DNA of 64,000 bases from Bacteroidales bacterium (lineage in GTDB: Bacteria; Bacteroidota; Bacteroidia; Bacteroidales; WCHB1-69), in the NCBI GenBank assembly GCA_017454945.1, contig JAFTCA010000012.1:1-64000 (forward strand). The letters run 5' to 3'. The translations under genes were made by a program, and so were the position numbers. The notes under the pieces are model-generated. The model was not told the origin of the DNA and did no database searches. It saw only the letters and a program-made list of their open reading frames with translations. Positions within the stretch are counted from its first letter, which is position 1. Each line of letters starts with the position of its first letter. This document shows, piece by piece, positions 29,905 to 37,330 of the stretch.

Positions 29905-30271
29905 GTCCGTATTCCTCTCTTTTGATTAAAACCACTATGTCTTTCTTGAATATCCGCAGTATGTTCAGGTGCCACCTCCGGGCAAACCGGTGTTCTATCC
30001 GGCTTCCCTTGCTGTCCCTCCATCCCGGCATCATGCAGATGGTATCGCAGAAGAAAAGCTCATACAGGCATCTGATCATGCAGCGCAGCCAGCTCCAGTC
30101 GGCCTTGCAGACCTTCATGGGGTTCACAACTTGCGCATCGGGATATTTTGCGTTGATTCGGGTCTCGGCATTCTCGAAGTCGAGTACGGCGGCCAAGTAG
30201 CCACGTTCCTTGATAATGGCTGATACGGGACCGCTGATAAAAATTCGTTTGATTTCGATTTCAGTTTCCAT
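29888..30271 (-). CDS. DUF4406 nucleoside deoxyribosyltransferase-like protein
   Basis: A 127-residue protein with DUF4406 marks: RIFISGPVSAI at the start, an NP motif (VVNPMKV) and the late PGWRDSKGSRIEHRFA, where Asp and Glu sit as in nucleoside 2-deoxyribosyltransferases. Members are common in phages and may salvage or modify nucleotides. The usual GA before x-E is replaced by GSRIE. Confidence 0.78.
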   Translation of the reverse strand: METEIEIKRIFISGPVSAIIKERGYLAAVLDFENAETRINAKYPDAQVVNPMKVCKADWSWLRCMIRCLYELFFCDTICMMPGWRDSKGSRIEHRFARRWHLNILRIFKKDIVVLIKREEYGHEKVD

Positions 30272-30464
30272 AGATTTTCTGCTTTAAGATGATGTTGATA
30301 CTTTTCTTTTCGAGGTCGTTTGGCTCCGATTTTCCGCTTATCCACCGCGACAGAACCGCGTGCGACTTGCAGAGCTTCTTTTGCAGCAGCAGCCTAAAGG
30401 CTCTCTTCTGCATGGCCGACAATGCAACAGTCTTTTTCTGGTACCAGGTGCTAAACTCCTTCAT
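30261..30464 (-). CDS. Small helix-turn-helix-like protein (67 aa)
   Basis: A basic helical protein. AFRLLLQKKLCKSHAVLSRWISGKSEP has the spacing of a lambda-Cro-type helix-turn-helix, with W in the recognition helix. It overlaps the DUF4406 start by 11 bp and its ATG overlaps the preceding stop by one base. Probable early regulator. Confidence 0.6.
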   Translation of the reverse strand: MKEFSTWYQKKTVALSAMQKRAFRLLLQKKLCKSHAVLSRWISGKSEPNDLEKKSINIILKQKIYGN

Positions 30465-30703
30465 TATTCTTCAATGTCTATGTTCACACTGATTGTCACG
30501 TTGCGAATGTCCGTTTTTTCAAGATATTGCTCGTACATATAGCGTAAGGTCTCCGTGAGCCAGGTCTTGATGATGTGCTGGTTCGATTCCTTCATGCAGG
30601 TGTCGTGCCACTCTGGATCATTGCCGAATTTGGCATCCCTCGATACCGTAACCTCTCCGGTTTCGGCATTCTTTTCAAAGTAGATTTTGATGTTGTTTTT
30701 CAT
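30464..30703 (-). CDS. Small acidic early protein (79 aa)
   Basis: No recognised family. A beta N-terminus (IKIYFEKNAETGEVTVSRDA), a central helix (TWLTETLRYMYEQYLEK) and a final strand VTISVNIDIEE. The C-terminal half resembles that of the gene at 30877 (helix, then KITMTLELED), so they may be diverged duplicates. The structured intergenic region lies just upstream. Confidence 0.6.
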   Translation of the reverse strand: MKNNIKIYFEKNAETGEVTVSRDAKFGNDPEWHDTCMKESNQHIIKTWLTETLRYMYEQYLEKTDIRNVTISVNIDIEE

Positions 30704-30725
30704 AATAGTTTGTGTTTTGGTTTTG

Positions 30726-30824
30726 CCCCTCTGGTGGAGTTCGATACCACTTGTCCTAGATATTCAGCGTTCCCTTTCGGGGGTATTCAATTCCTCCGGC
30801 TTTCCCCAGCCGGCGGCAGAGGGG
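30726..30824 (-). ncRNA. Candidate structured RNA or leader between two early genes
   Basis: A GC-rich 99-bp block in an AT-rich operon. CCCCTCTG (30726-30733) and CAGAGGGG (30817-30824) would close a multibranch structure holding GTGG/CCAC (30734-30737 with 30747-30750), CCC/GGG (30772-30774 with 30779-30781) and CCGGCT/AGCCGG (30796-30801 with 30808-30813). The strand is inferred from the operon; it would form the leader of the 79-residue gene. No known RNA family is recognised. Confidence 0.45.
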
Positions 30825-30876
30825 TGGCTTTGCCGAGCCATTTTCGTGCTTATTGCGATAGGGGCACGGCGATGCT

Positions 30877-31113
30877 TTAATCTTCTAATTCCAGTGTCAT
30901 TGTGATTTTGAATTTTGTGTCTCGTTTTATATAACATTTGATTGTACTTTCGATGGCGTTTTGCATATATTCTATGGTCTTTTCCTTATCGTCGGAGTAT
31001 CCGAAGAATTTGGAGCCTTGATCATCTTCATTAAATCCTTCTATTCGCTTTTTTTCAACCCTATACATGTCTTCTTCCCATTTTTTTACCTGTAGTTCAC
31101 ATACTTTTTTCAT
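30877..31113 (-). CDS. Small acidic early protein (78 aa)
   Basis: A charged protein (MKKVCELQVKKWEEDMYRVE...) with a central helix (KEKTIEYMQNAIESTIKCYI) and a terminal strand FKITMTLELED. It may be a distant paralogue of the product of 30464-30703. The start context is GAACCATG. Function unknown. Confidence 0.6.
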   Translation of the reverse strand: MKKVCELQVKKWEEDMYRVEKKRIEGFNEDDQGSKFFGYSDDKEKTIEYMQNAIESTIKCYIKRDTKFKITMTLELED

Positions 31114-31124
31114 GGTTCTAATTT

Positions 31125-31343
31125 TTAAAGGTTACTAATCTTGTTGTTCACTTTTTGCGCTGCCTGTTCTCGGATTTTGGCAATCTTGTAGGCCAGTTCA
31201 AACACCACTTTGTTTCGTGTTGTCAGCCTCCGTTGGCCTGCAAGGAGCGCGTAGATGGTTTTTACTGCATAGTTGGTTTTGGCTGCAATGGTTTTAATGT
31301 CGCTTGCTTCCAAGTAATCAAGTTTTTGTGTTGTAGTTTTCAT
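31125..31343 (-). CDS. Cro-like helix-turn-helix protein, first early gene
   Basis: A 72-residue DNA-binding protein: KTIAAKTNYAVKTIYALLAGQRR is a clear helix-turn-helix. It is the first gene of the leftward operon and is divergent from the XRE repressor at 31470, so it is in the position of Cro. Its promoter box (TATTTTTG at 31394-31401) lies in the shared switch region. Confidence 0.75.
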   Translation of the reverse strand: MKTTTQKLDYLEASDIKTIAAKTNYAVKTIYALLAGQRRLTTRNKVVFELAYKIAKIREQAAQKVNNKISNL

Positions 31344-31469
31344 ATTTTGATTTTTTTGTATATTTGGTTTCTACTTTATGGAATTAGACGCTACAAAAAT
31401 ACACAAAGTTTAACAATGTTAGAACAAAAATGTTAGATTTTTTATCAACAACAATCTAAATTATTGATT
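31344..31469. promoter_or_regulatory. Divergent lysogeny-switch region
   Basis: It holds a rightward -7 box TATATTTG (31359-31366) for the repressor and a leftward box TATTTTTG (31394-31401) for the Cro-like gene. Operator candidates are the palindrome TAACAATGTTA (31411-31421), a nearby second ATGTTA, and TTAGATT/AATCTAA arms spaced 16 bp at 31433-31460. The two start points would lie close together, so each transcript can interfere with the other. Confidence 0.6.
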
Positions 31470-31886
31470 ATGAGAGGAAAAGAATTTAAACAGATACTAA
31501 AATTAAATGGATTAACGCAGGCGGAAGCGGCAAAAATCTTTGGTGTTTCGAGGCCTACAATATCTATATGGTGCAATTCGGAAAAGATAGATGACAAAAT
31601 TGTTAGGATCATAAATGACAAATTTCTGATAAAAAACTCCGATTATAATCCTGTCACAACAATAGGTGATGAAAATGTCGTAGTCGGTCACGATAACAAT
31701 GGCAACATCGACAACCGCCACTATTATTCAGACAGTCCCGACGTGTTGAAGAAGGAGATAGAGCTGCTTGACGAGCGCATAAAGGAGAAGGATGCGCAAA
31801 TCAAGGAGAAAGATGCGCAAATCAAGGAGAAAGATGCGCAAATAAACAGGCTATTGGCCATAGTGGAAGGCTACAGCAAAAAATAA
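31470..31886 (+). CDS. XRE-type repressor with IKEKDAQ coiled-coil repeats
   Basis: A 138-residue protein. The N-terminal helix-turn-helix is LTQAEAAKIFGVSRPTISIW; a middle segment (ENVVVGHDNNGNIDNRHYY) typical of Bacteroidetes element regulators follows; then a coiled coil with three consecutive IKEKDAQ heptads, coded by a 21-bp tandem repeat (31779-31841). The start is the ATG at 31470. It is the only regulator on the plus strand in the switch and is the probable prophage repressor. A 5-bp gap leads to the GIY-YIG-like gene. Confidence 0.8.
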   Translation: MRGKEFKQILKLNGLTQAEAAKIFGVSRPTISIWCNSEKIDDKIVRIINDKFLIKNSDYNPVTTIGDENVVVGHDNNGNIDNRHYYSDSPDVLKKEIELLDERIKEKDAQIKEKDAQIKEKDAQINRLLAIVEGYSKK

Positions 31887-31890
31887 GGAT

Positions 31891-32229
31891 ATGGAAAAGA
31901 AAGTGGAATACAACATGCTAACCGGCATTGTGCTTGACATATTGCCGGCATTGGAGCGCAGCGTCAGCTACTTCGAGTCAAGGTACCAAAGCGTAAAGGT
32001 GGGTGTTACGGGTCGTGATCCGCAGGAACGCTTCAACGAACACCTGAAAGAAAGAAGGTGGAACCGGATGATTGTGAAGTACAAGACACGGAACGAAAGC
32101 CTTATAAACAAAATTGAGGATTATTTCATCTTGTACCATCCGCGGCTAAAAAACAAATGGATAGGCTACAGTCACCTGGCCAAGGGCGGTGACAATTATT
32201 TTTACATTCTGCTGTATGGGAAAAAATAG
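31891..32229 (+). CDS. GIY-YIG-like small protein
   Basis: A 112-residue protein. YQSVKVGVTGRDPQERFNEH fits the GIY-YIG nuclease pattern of a glycine strand followed by an Arg and His on the next helix, and IEDYFILYHP has the later catalytic Glu position. The first GIY is replaced by SVK, so activity is uncertain. It is cotranscribed with the repressor, so it is expressed in the lysogen and might act in defence against other DNA. Its stop and the convergent toxin stop are 1 bp apart. Confidence 0.55.
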   Translation: MEKKVEYNMLTGIVLDILPALERSVSYFESRYQSVKVGVTGRDPQERFNEHLKERRWNRMIVKYKTRNESLINKIEDYFILYHPRLKNKWIGYSHLAKGGDNYFYILLYGKK

Positions 32230-32230
32230 G

Positions 32231-32650
32231 CTATGCCTCCAACAGTTTGAGGCCGTATTTGCGATAGTGTGGAAATTTTGAGTCGTGGCTTATGAGAGTG
32301 TATTTGTTGGCGATACAGTTTGCAATGATTATCCTGTCAATCATGTCAGTGTGGCGATCCTTCTTTATAGTGAGTATAGGAATGCCATCTAATACCCTAA
32401 AAGCATCTGAAGTTATCATGTCAACACTTATGTTCATTGAAGAAAGGACCCTTAAAATATCTTCCGCACTGCCGGTAAAGTTTATTTTTCCAAGCTGTTT
32501 TAGGTGCATGATTTCAAGCAACACAAACTCCGAGGTCACATATTGGTTGCCGCTGGGATATTCTATATCAAACCTCAAGTCATCATCAAGTTTCGTCTCG
32601 TTTGTAACGAGCCATATAACGATGTGTGTATCAAGAAAGTATCGTGACAT
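32231..32650 (-). CDS. PIN-domain toxin (VapC-like), second module
   Basis: A 139-residue PIN protein with acidic positions in FLDTHIVIWL, Glu of FVLLEIMHL, HTDMIDRIIIANCI and LISHDSKF, the arrangement of the type II VapC-like group (COG3744-like). It follows a 38-residue basic antitoxin by one base. Sequence similarity to the other PIN toxin in the element is low, so the two modules are of separate origin. Confidence 0.82.
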   Translation of the reverse strand: MSRYFLDTHIVIWLVTNETKLDDDLRFDIEYPSGNQYVTSEFVLLEIMHLKQLGKINFTGSAEDILRVLSSMNISVDMITSDAFRVLDGIPILTIKKDRHTDMIDRIIIANCIANKYTLISHDSKFPHYRKYGLKLLEA

Positions 32651-32651
32651 T

Positions 32652-32768
32652 TTATTTCAAATTAAACGGATCATCAACAAGTTCCTTGTAGCCTTTGATG
32701 TACTTGAATTTCTTAACAGGCATTTGAACCCTTACCGTTTTTTTCTTGGTTACTTTTTTCGGTGCCAT
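32652..32768 (-). CDS. Short basic antitoxin (38 aa)
   Basis: ATG at 32768, stop at 32652. Begins MAPKKVTKKKTVRVQMPVKK and ends LVDDPFNLK. One base separates its stop from the toxin ATG, and a TATCTTTG promoter box lies 23 bp upstream. There is no DNA-binding fold visible; the tail could insert into the toxin. It belongs with the second PIN toxin by position. Confidence 0.65.
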   Translation of the reverse strand: MAPKKVTKKKTVRVQMPVKKFKYIKGYKELVDDPFNLK

Positions 32769-32791
32769 AATTGTAATGTTTAATCCAGATG

Positions 32792-32799
32792 CAAAGATA
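32792..32799 (-). promoter_or_regulatory. Second TA operon -7 box (TATCTTTG)
   Basis: TATCTTTG (TAnnTTTG) on the minus strand, 23 bp before the antitoxin ATG, the same distance as in the other TA module. Confidence 0.6.
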
Positions 32800-32875
32800 G
32801 ATATATTTTTGATATAAAAAGACAACAGCGGAAATAAAGTAAAACGCTATGAATATAGGAGTTTCATCTTTCTTG

Positions 32876-32917
32876 ACTGCGCCAAATTTGCGCCAAAACT
32901 GCGCCAACATCGCGCCA
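32876..32917. repeat. Right arm-type GCGCCAA repeats
   Basis: Four GCGCCA units (32879, 32890, 32901, 32912), exactly 11 bp apart. The first two and their flanks match the left end over 22 bp (32876-32897 with 10546-10567). They lie 85 bp from the attachment core. The 33 bp on either side contain no gene. Apart from these and the TA promoter, the segment 32769-33098 holds only the attR core and the tRNA terminator. Confidence 0.65.
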
Positions 32918-33001
32918 GCAAAAATATCAAATCAACAATTTTTCAAAATGCAAATAACTGATAGTCAATATGGAAAAAACTCACAGGAATGCTTCAGCAA
33001 A

Positions 33002-33020
33002 TCCTGCCCCCGCTACCAAA
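33002..33020. repeat. attR core (19 bp)
   Basis: A second copy of TCCTGCCCCCGCTACCAAA, the displaced 3' end of the host tRNA-fMet gene. No tRNA precedes it, which marks it as the right boundary of the element. Confidence 0.9.
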
Positions 33021-33022
33021 AG

Positions 33023-33061
33023 GCCGTAAGTTGTTTTGAAAAAATAATTTACGGCATTTTT
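33023..33061 (+). terminator. Displaced tRNA-fMet terminator
   Basis: GCCGTAA (33023-33029) pairs with TTACGGC (33049-33055), followed by ATTTTTA. It starts 3 bp after the attR core, where a tRNA terminator would stand in the uninterrupted chromosome. Confidence 0.65.
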
Positions 33062-33098
33062 ATTGTTAATGTGAGACAAAACTGAGACGGTTTTCAAG

Positions 33099-34016
33099 AT
33101 GACTCGATCAACAACACCCATTCCTAAATGGGGCGGCCATTTGGCTGCTTTGGCGGTCTATATTATCTTCGGTATCAATCCAAATTGCTCGAAAGCGATT
33201 GTGCCAGAGTATGTTTCGCCCGAAGTGTTCACCGCCTTGCGTATGCTGTTCGGTATGGTTGCGTTTTGGATTCTGTCGCTATTGACACCTTATGAGCGAA
33301 TAGAGAAAAGGGACCGTTGGCTGATACTTGTGAGCGGCATTGTGCTGGCAGGTACGCTGGTGGCTTTTGCTGAGGCGTTCCGCTACACTTCACCTTGCTA
33401 TGTGTCGTTGATTTCAGCCACCAGTCCTCTGATGGTGATGATTATGGCGGCCATTTTCCTGAAAGAGCCCATTTCATGGCGTAAGTCGGTCGGCGTGCTC
33501 ATCGGCATCGGCGGCGCCCTGATGATTGTGCTTTTCTCGTGGAAGATAGATGCCAACGCCACTCCTCTTGGCTTGCTGCTCTGTTTTATCAACATCTTGT
33601 TTTACACAGTTTACCTATTGACCACCCGCACCATCTCAAAGAGATATTCGCCCTTTACACTGATGAAGTGGATGTTCTTGATCGGCAGTGTGATATGCGT
33701 TCCAATGGCGATATCATCTTTCACACCCGCCGCTTCTCCTATGTTGTTCGGCCCCGCCCCCGCGATGGCTTGGGTCAACTTGCTGGTGGTCTTGATTTTC
33801 TCGACGGTAGTCTCCTATTTCTTGTTGCCGCTGTCGCTGCGGGCTATACGGCCTACTACGGTCAGCATGTACAGCAATCTGCAACCTGTAGTGACGGCTT
33901 GTGTGTCCATTGCCATTGGGCAGGATATTTTTACGTGGAACAAGCCTGTGGCACTGGTGTTGATTGTTATCGGCGTTTATTTGGTAACCACTAGCAGGGC
34001 GAAAGAAAATAGTTAG
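33099..34016 (+). CDS. EamA-family (DMT superfamily) transporter
   Basis: A 305-residue inner membrane protein with ten hydrophobic segments and two EamA halves; the second repeats the pattern of the first (VYIIFGINPNCSKAI and, later, VVSYFLLPLSLRAIRPT). DMT transporters export or import small metabolites such as amino acids, nucleotides or drugs. The substrate is not predictable. It is the first chromosomal gene beyond the element and would have stood directly downstream of tRNA-fMet before integration. Confidence 0.85.
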   Translation: MTRSTTPIPKWGGHLAALAVYIIFGINPNCSKAIVPEYVSPEVFTALRMLFGMVAFWILSLLTPYERIEKRDRWLILVSGIVLAGTLVAFAEAFRYTSPCYVSLISATSPLMVMIMAAIFLKEPISWRKSVGVLIGIGGALMIVLFSWKIDANATPLGLLLCFINILFYTVYLLTTRTISKRYSPFTLMKWMFLIGSVICVPMAISSFTPAASPMLFGPAPAMAWVNLLVVLIFSTVVSYFLLPLSLRAIRPTTVSMYSNLQPVVTACVSIAIGQDIFTWNKPVALVLIVIGVYLVTTSRAKENS

Positions 34017-34073
34017 TTCCTACAGAAAAATATGTAATTTAGCAGTCTCAAAATCATTAAAGTAGCATTTATT

Positions 34074-34859
34074 ATGAAAAAGCTTTATTTCCTTTTGGCC
34101 GCCATGTTTGTTGTAGCGGTGGCTTGTCATCACGAGCCCGAAAAACCCGAACCGACTCCCAATCCCCAAGATGGCGATATCATTAAGAATGCCGCCACCG
34201 ATTATGATGGCAATGTATATGATGCCGTAAGAATTGGCCAGCAGATTTGGTTGACCGAGAATATGCGCACCACCCACACACCTGATGGCAAGTTTTTGCC
34301 CGTGAGCGATGTGCAGGATGGCAAAGTGGCTTCGCGTTCCTACCCGGGAGGCGATAGTAATAATGTGGCCGTTTACGGATATTTGTACAACTGGCCTGGC
34401 ATTATGAACGGCGAGTTGGGTAGCGAGTCCAACCCTTCGGGTGTGCAAGGCATCTGTCCCAAAGGCTGGCATATTCCCAGCGATGCCGAGTTTACCCAGT
34501 TGACCGACTATGTGAGCAGCCAGAGCCAGTTCTGGTGCAGCGACTCTTCAACCATAGCCAAGGCTTTGTGCGCCACCCGCGAATGGGGCCGTAATGATGT
34601 GCATTGCGCTGCCGGCTATAGAATATCGACCAATAATGCCACGGGTTTTGGTGCCCTGCCTGGAGGCAGCCGGTTCTTTAATACATATCACCCCATCGGT
34701 ATGCTTTCCTATTTTTGGACTACCACCGAATACGAGATTTCGCAAGAACACCGTGAACTGAACGCATATATGCGCTACATTTATTTCGAGGATTCAACCG
34801 TGACCCGCTTGGCCAACATAAAAGCCGGTATTGGTGGGTTGCGCTGTTTGAAGGACTGA
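34074..34859 (+). CDS. FISUMP-domain lipoprotein, second copy
   Basis: A 261-residue lipoprotein: signal peptide ending VVAVAC (Cys about 18), a Pro/Glu linker (HHEPEKPEPTPNPQDG) and one FISUMP domain with DYDGNVYDAVRIGQQIWLTEN at the start (conserved positions Y-D-G and Q-W-T-EN), NPSGVQGICPKGWHIPSDAEF and a final GGLRCLKD. It is a clear paralogue of the gene at 6069-6809, with a longer linker. Function unknown; probably surface-exposed. Confidence 0.85.
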   Translation: MKKLYFLLAAMFVVAVACHHEPEKPEPTPNPQDGDIIKNAATDYDGNVYDAVRIGQQIWLTENMRTTHTPDGKFLPVSDVQDGKVASRSYPGGDSNNVAVYGYLYNWPGIMNGELGSESNPSGVQGICPKGWHIPSDAEFTQLTDYVSSQSQFWCSDSSTIAKALCATREWGRNDVHCAAGYRISTNNATGFGALPGGSRFFNTYHPIGMLSYFWTTTEYEISQEHRELNAYMRYIYFEDSTVTRLANIKAGIGGLRCLKD

Positions 34860-34882
34860 TTGCGTGACAAGTTGATACAAAA

Positions 34883-34911
34883 AGGGCTGCCATTAGGCAG
34901 CCCTCTCTTTT
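34883..34911. terminator. Bidirectional terminator
   Basis: AGGGCTGCC (34883-34891) and GGCAGCCCT (34896-34904) form a 9-bp stem with an ATTA loop. A T tract follows on the plus side, and an A tract (AAAAA) precedes on the left, so it serves both the FISUMP gene and convergent rhaT. Confidence 0.85.
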
Positions 34912-34930
34912 TATGTCGCTATACGAATGG

Positions 34931-35965
34931 TTATCCTAATAGTTGAGGTAGGAATGTGCTAACAATCAGCACAATAATACCTAAAATAAGTACGACAATC
35001 GTTTTGTTCGACACACCTTTCCACTCTTTGAGGATGATGCCCCACACATTGCTGAAGGTCACATTCAGTGCCATCAGAATGCAGAATGCCAGCGTGTCCA
35101 TGGTGCCGCCAGCTTCGAAGAAGCTACGGCCTAACGAGAGTCCAAAGAACTGCGAGTACCAAAGGATACCAGCTAAGCAGCAGAACAGCAGATTGTTAGC
35201 CCATACATCGCCCATCTTGTAATCGCTCCAAGTGTGGTTTTTGCTGTTTTGGTAGAAACAGTAAATGGCGTTGGTCACAAAGCCGCCAATGGTGACGAGC
35301 AGTGTGGCGGGCAGGGTGCGGAACATCGGGTCGGTGAGTTCGCCGAAGTTGAGACCTTTGCCAAACTCGAGTCCTACATTGAAGCAACCGCTCATAAAGC
35401 CAGCCAACAATGCGATAATCAGACCTTTTGGGAAGTTAAAGTCTTTTACGGCCTCCTTCTTTTCCTCTTCACTGAGCGATGCCGACTTCATGCCGCCGGC
35501 CACACCGATAATGGCAATGCCAATCAGTGTGACAATCACTCCGATGATGACGGAAGCTGTAAGTGATTGCAACGCATTGAGTTCGGGGAAGAAGATGTTG
35601 AGCAGTACGGGTCCCATGATGGTGCCGAGAGCAGCGCAAGTGCCAAGGGCAATGCTCTGGCCCAGTGCCACGCCCAAATAGCGCATCGAGAGACCGAAGG
35701 TGAGGCCGCCCACGCCCCACAGCACGCCAAAGAGCATGGTAAGCAGCGTGGCTTTAGGGTCGGCAGCGTAGAGTTCCATCAGCGAGTGGCCTTCGGGAAC
35801 GGCTAACAAAGCTCCTAAGATAGGGAAAATGAGCCAGGCAAAAACTCCCTGCACAATCCAGTAGGATTCCCAGCTCCACTTCTTGATTTTGTTGATAGGC
35901 ACATAGCTGCTCGATTGGCAGAAAGCACCTATAGCTATGATAATCAGTCCAATAAGTATTTTCAT
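34931..35965 (-). CDS. rhaT: L-rhamnose/H+ symporter
   Basis: A 344-residue inner membrane protein with ten hydrophobic helices, the length and form of RhaT of the DMT superfamily (begins MKILIGLIIIAIGAFCQSSS with the SSSYVPI segment typical of RhaT, then KKWSWESYWI). RhaT imports L-rhamnose with a proton. It follows rhaA by 13 bp on the same strand, so the two form one operon with the promoter box at 37286. rhaB and rhaD are not in this window. Confidence 0.88.
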   Translation of the reverse strand: MKILIGLIIIAIGAFCQSSSYVPINKIKKWSWESYWIVQGVFAWLIFPILGALLAVPEGHSLMELYAADPKATLLTMLFGVLWGVGGLTFGLSMRYLGVALGQSIALGTCAALGTIMGPVLLNIFFPELNALQSLTASVIIGVIVTLIGIAIIGVAGGMKSASLSEEEKKEAVKDFNFPKGLIIALLAGFMSGCFNVGLEFGKGLNFGELTDPMFRTLPATLLVTIGGFVTNAIYCFYQNSKNHTWSDYKMGDVWANNLLFCCLAGILWYSQFFGLSLGRSFFEAGGTMDTLAFCILMALNVTFSNVWGIILKEWKGVSNKTIVVLILGIIVLIVSTFLPQLLG

Positions 35966-35978
35966 AGTGAGTTAAGAT

Positions 35979-37232
35979 TTATCGTTTAGAAGTTACGTCT
36001 TTTTCGTATTTCTCCACTTCGGCGATAAAGTCGATGCCAACGGGCACATTGTTCTTCAGGCAGAACATATCCCAAACGGCGTTCCATGGCAGAGCCTTGC
36101 ACTCTTCGAGCAGTGCCAATGTTTGGAAGCCCTTGCCTTCGAGTTCCATCTGGCTGATGGTTTTGGTGGGTTCAAGCAGGGCGCGGAGCATGCACTTCAG
36201 GGCAGCGCGTGAGCCGATAACGTAGGCTCCAATGCGGTTGAGGGCTCCGTCGAAGTAGTCCAAGCCATAATGAACGCGGTTGAGGGCTCCGGCGCGGACA
36301 ATCTCGCTGAACAGTTCCATAGTCGGGTCGTCCATGATGGTTACGTGGTCGCTGTCCCAACGGATGGGGCGGCTCACGTGCAGCATCAGCTCGGGCACGA
36401 AGTTCAGCAGGGCGCTCACTTTGTCGGCGGGCGATTCTGTCGGATGATAGTGGCCTGTGTCAATAGTCGGTATCTTGCCGTTTTGGGCAGCATAGGCAGT
36501 GTAGAAGTCGTGGCTGCCCACGGTGAAGCTTTCCAAGCCGATGCCGAACACTTTGCCTTCGATGCAGTCTTTCATGTTGGCTTTCTTCTCAGCAAAGATT
36601 TCGTCCAGAGAGTTTTTCAAAAGTTCACGATACATGAAGTGGTTCACACTCAAATCTTTGCATCCGTCGTGTACCCACAGGTTCATGATACAGGGGTCGT
36701 TTTGTGCCTTGCCCATGGCATCAGCAATGGTACGGCAGCGTTTGGTGTGCTCAATCCAGAAATCGCGGATGCCCTTGTCGGGGTTCGAGAGGCTGAGGTT
36801 GCCGCTCTTGGGGTGCGAGAAGGAGGTGCTGTTGAAGTCCAGTTTCAAGCCATTCTCATTGGCCCACTGCATCCAGCTTTCAAAATGTTTGGGTTCCACT
36901 TGGTCGCGGTCAACGAACTTGCCGCCAAAGTCACCGTAGATTTCGTGCAGGTTCACACGGTGCTTGCCAGGGATGAGTGACATGGCCTTCAGCAGGTCAG
37001 CGCGAACTTCTTCCATATTGCGGGCTTTGCCAGGGTAGTTGCCCGTAGCTTGGATGCCACCCGACAAGTCGCCAGCCGATTCAAAACCGGCCACGTCGTC
37101 AGTCTGCCAGCAGTGCAGCGACAGTTGTACTTTCTGTAGTTTGGCCAGAGCGTCTTCCACATCCACGCCCAGTGCGGCATATTGTTCTTTTGCAATTTCA
37201 AAAGTTTGTTTGATAGCTTCTTCTTTTTTCAT
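35979..37232 (-). CDS. rhaA: L-rhamnose isomerase
   Basis: A 417-residue enzyme with the RhaA pattern: HCWQTDDVAGFE near the N-terminus, VNLHEIYGDFGGKFVDRD, WVHDGCKDLSVNH, GLESFTVGSHDFYTAYAAQ and IRWDSDHVTIMDD, which hold the metal-binding Glu, Asp and His residues. It converts L-rhamnose to L-rhamnulose in the cytoplasm. It is first in the rhaA-rhaT operon. Downstream steps would end in L-lactaldehyde, the substrate of the FucO-type enzyme at 4754-5908. Confidence 0.93.
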   Translation of the reverse strand: MKKEEAIKQTFEIAKEQYAALGVDVEDALAKLQKVQLSLHCWQTDDVAGFESAGDLSGGIQATGNYPGKARNMEEVRADLLKAMSLIPGKHRVNLHEIYGDFGGKFVDRDQVEPKHFESWMQWANENGLKLDFNSTSFSHPKSGNLSLSNPDKGIRDFWIEHTKRCRTIADAMGKAQNDPCIMNLWVHDGCKDLSVNHFMYRELLKNSLDEIFAEKKANMKDCIEGKVFGIGLESFTVGSHDFYTAYAAQNGKIPTIDTGHYHPTESPADKVSALLNFVPELMLHVSRPIRWDSDHVTIMDDPTMELFSEIVRAGALNRVHYGLDYFDGALNRIGAYVIGSRAALKCMLRALLEPTKTISQMELEGKGFQTLALLEECKALPWNAVWDMFCLKNNVPVGIDFIAEVEKYEKDVTSKR

Positions 37233-37285
37233 TGTTAAGGGTTTATGTAAAATTAATTGATGAATGAATTCTTTTTTGATGAAGG

Positions 37286-37293
37286 CAAAGATA
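37286..37293 (-). promoter_or_regulatory. rhaAT -7 promoter box (TATCTTTG)
   Basis: TATCTTTG (TAnnTTTG) on the minus strand, 54 bp before rhaA. Upstream is a TTGTAAATTATTG stretch that may hold the -33 element. No RhaS-type operator was recognised. Confidence 0.6.
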
Positions 37294-37330
37294 CGACAAT
37301 AATTTACAATTAAGAATGTATAATGTATAA

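Noticed and set aside
30726..30824. tRNA-like element, because GTGGAGTTCGATACCAC resembles a T arm.
   Set aside because: No D arm, anticodon arm or acceptor stem can be drawn around it.
30726..30824. Known self-cleaving ribozyme (hammerhead, twister, HDV) in the structured block.
   Set aside because: The conserved core residues of these classes are not present on either strand.
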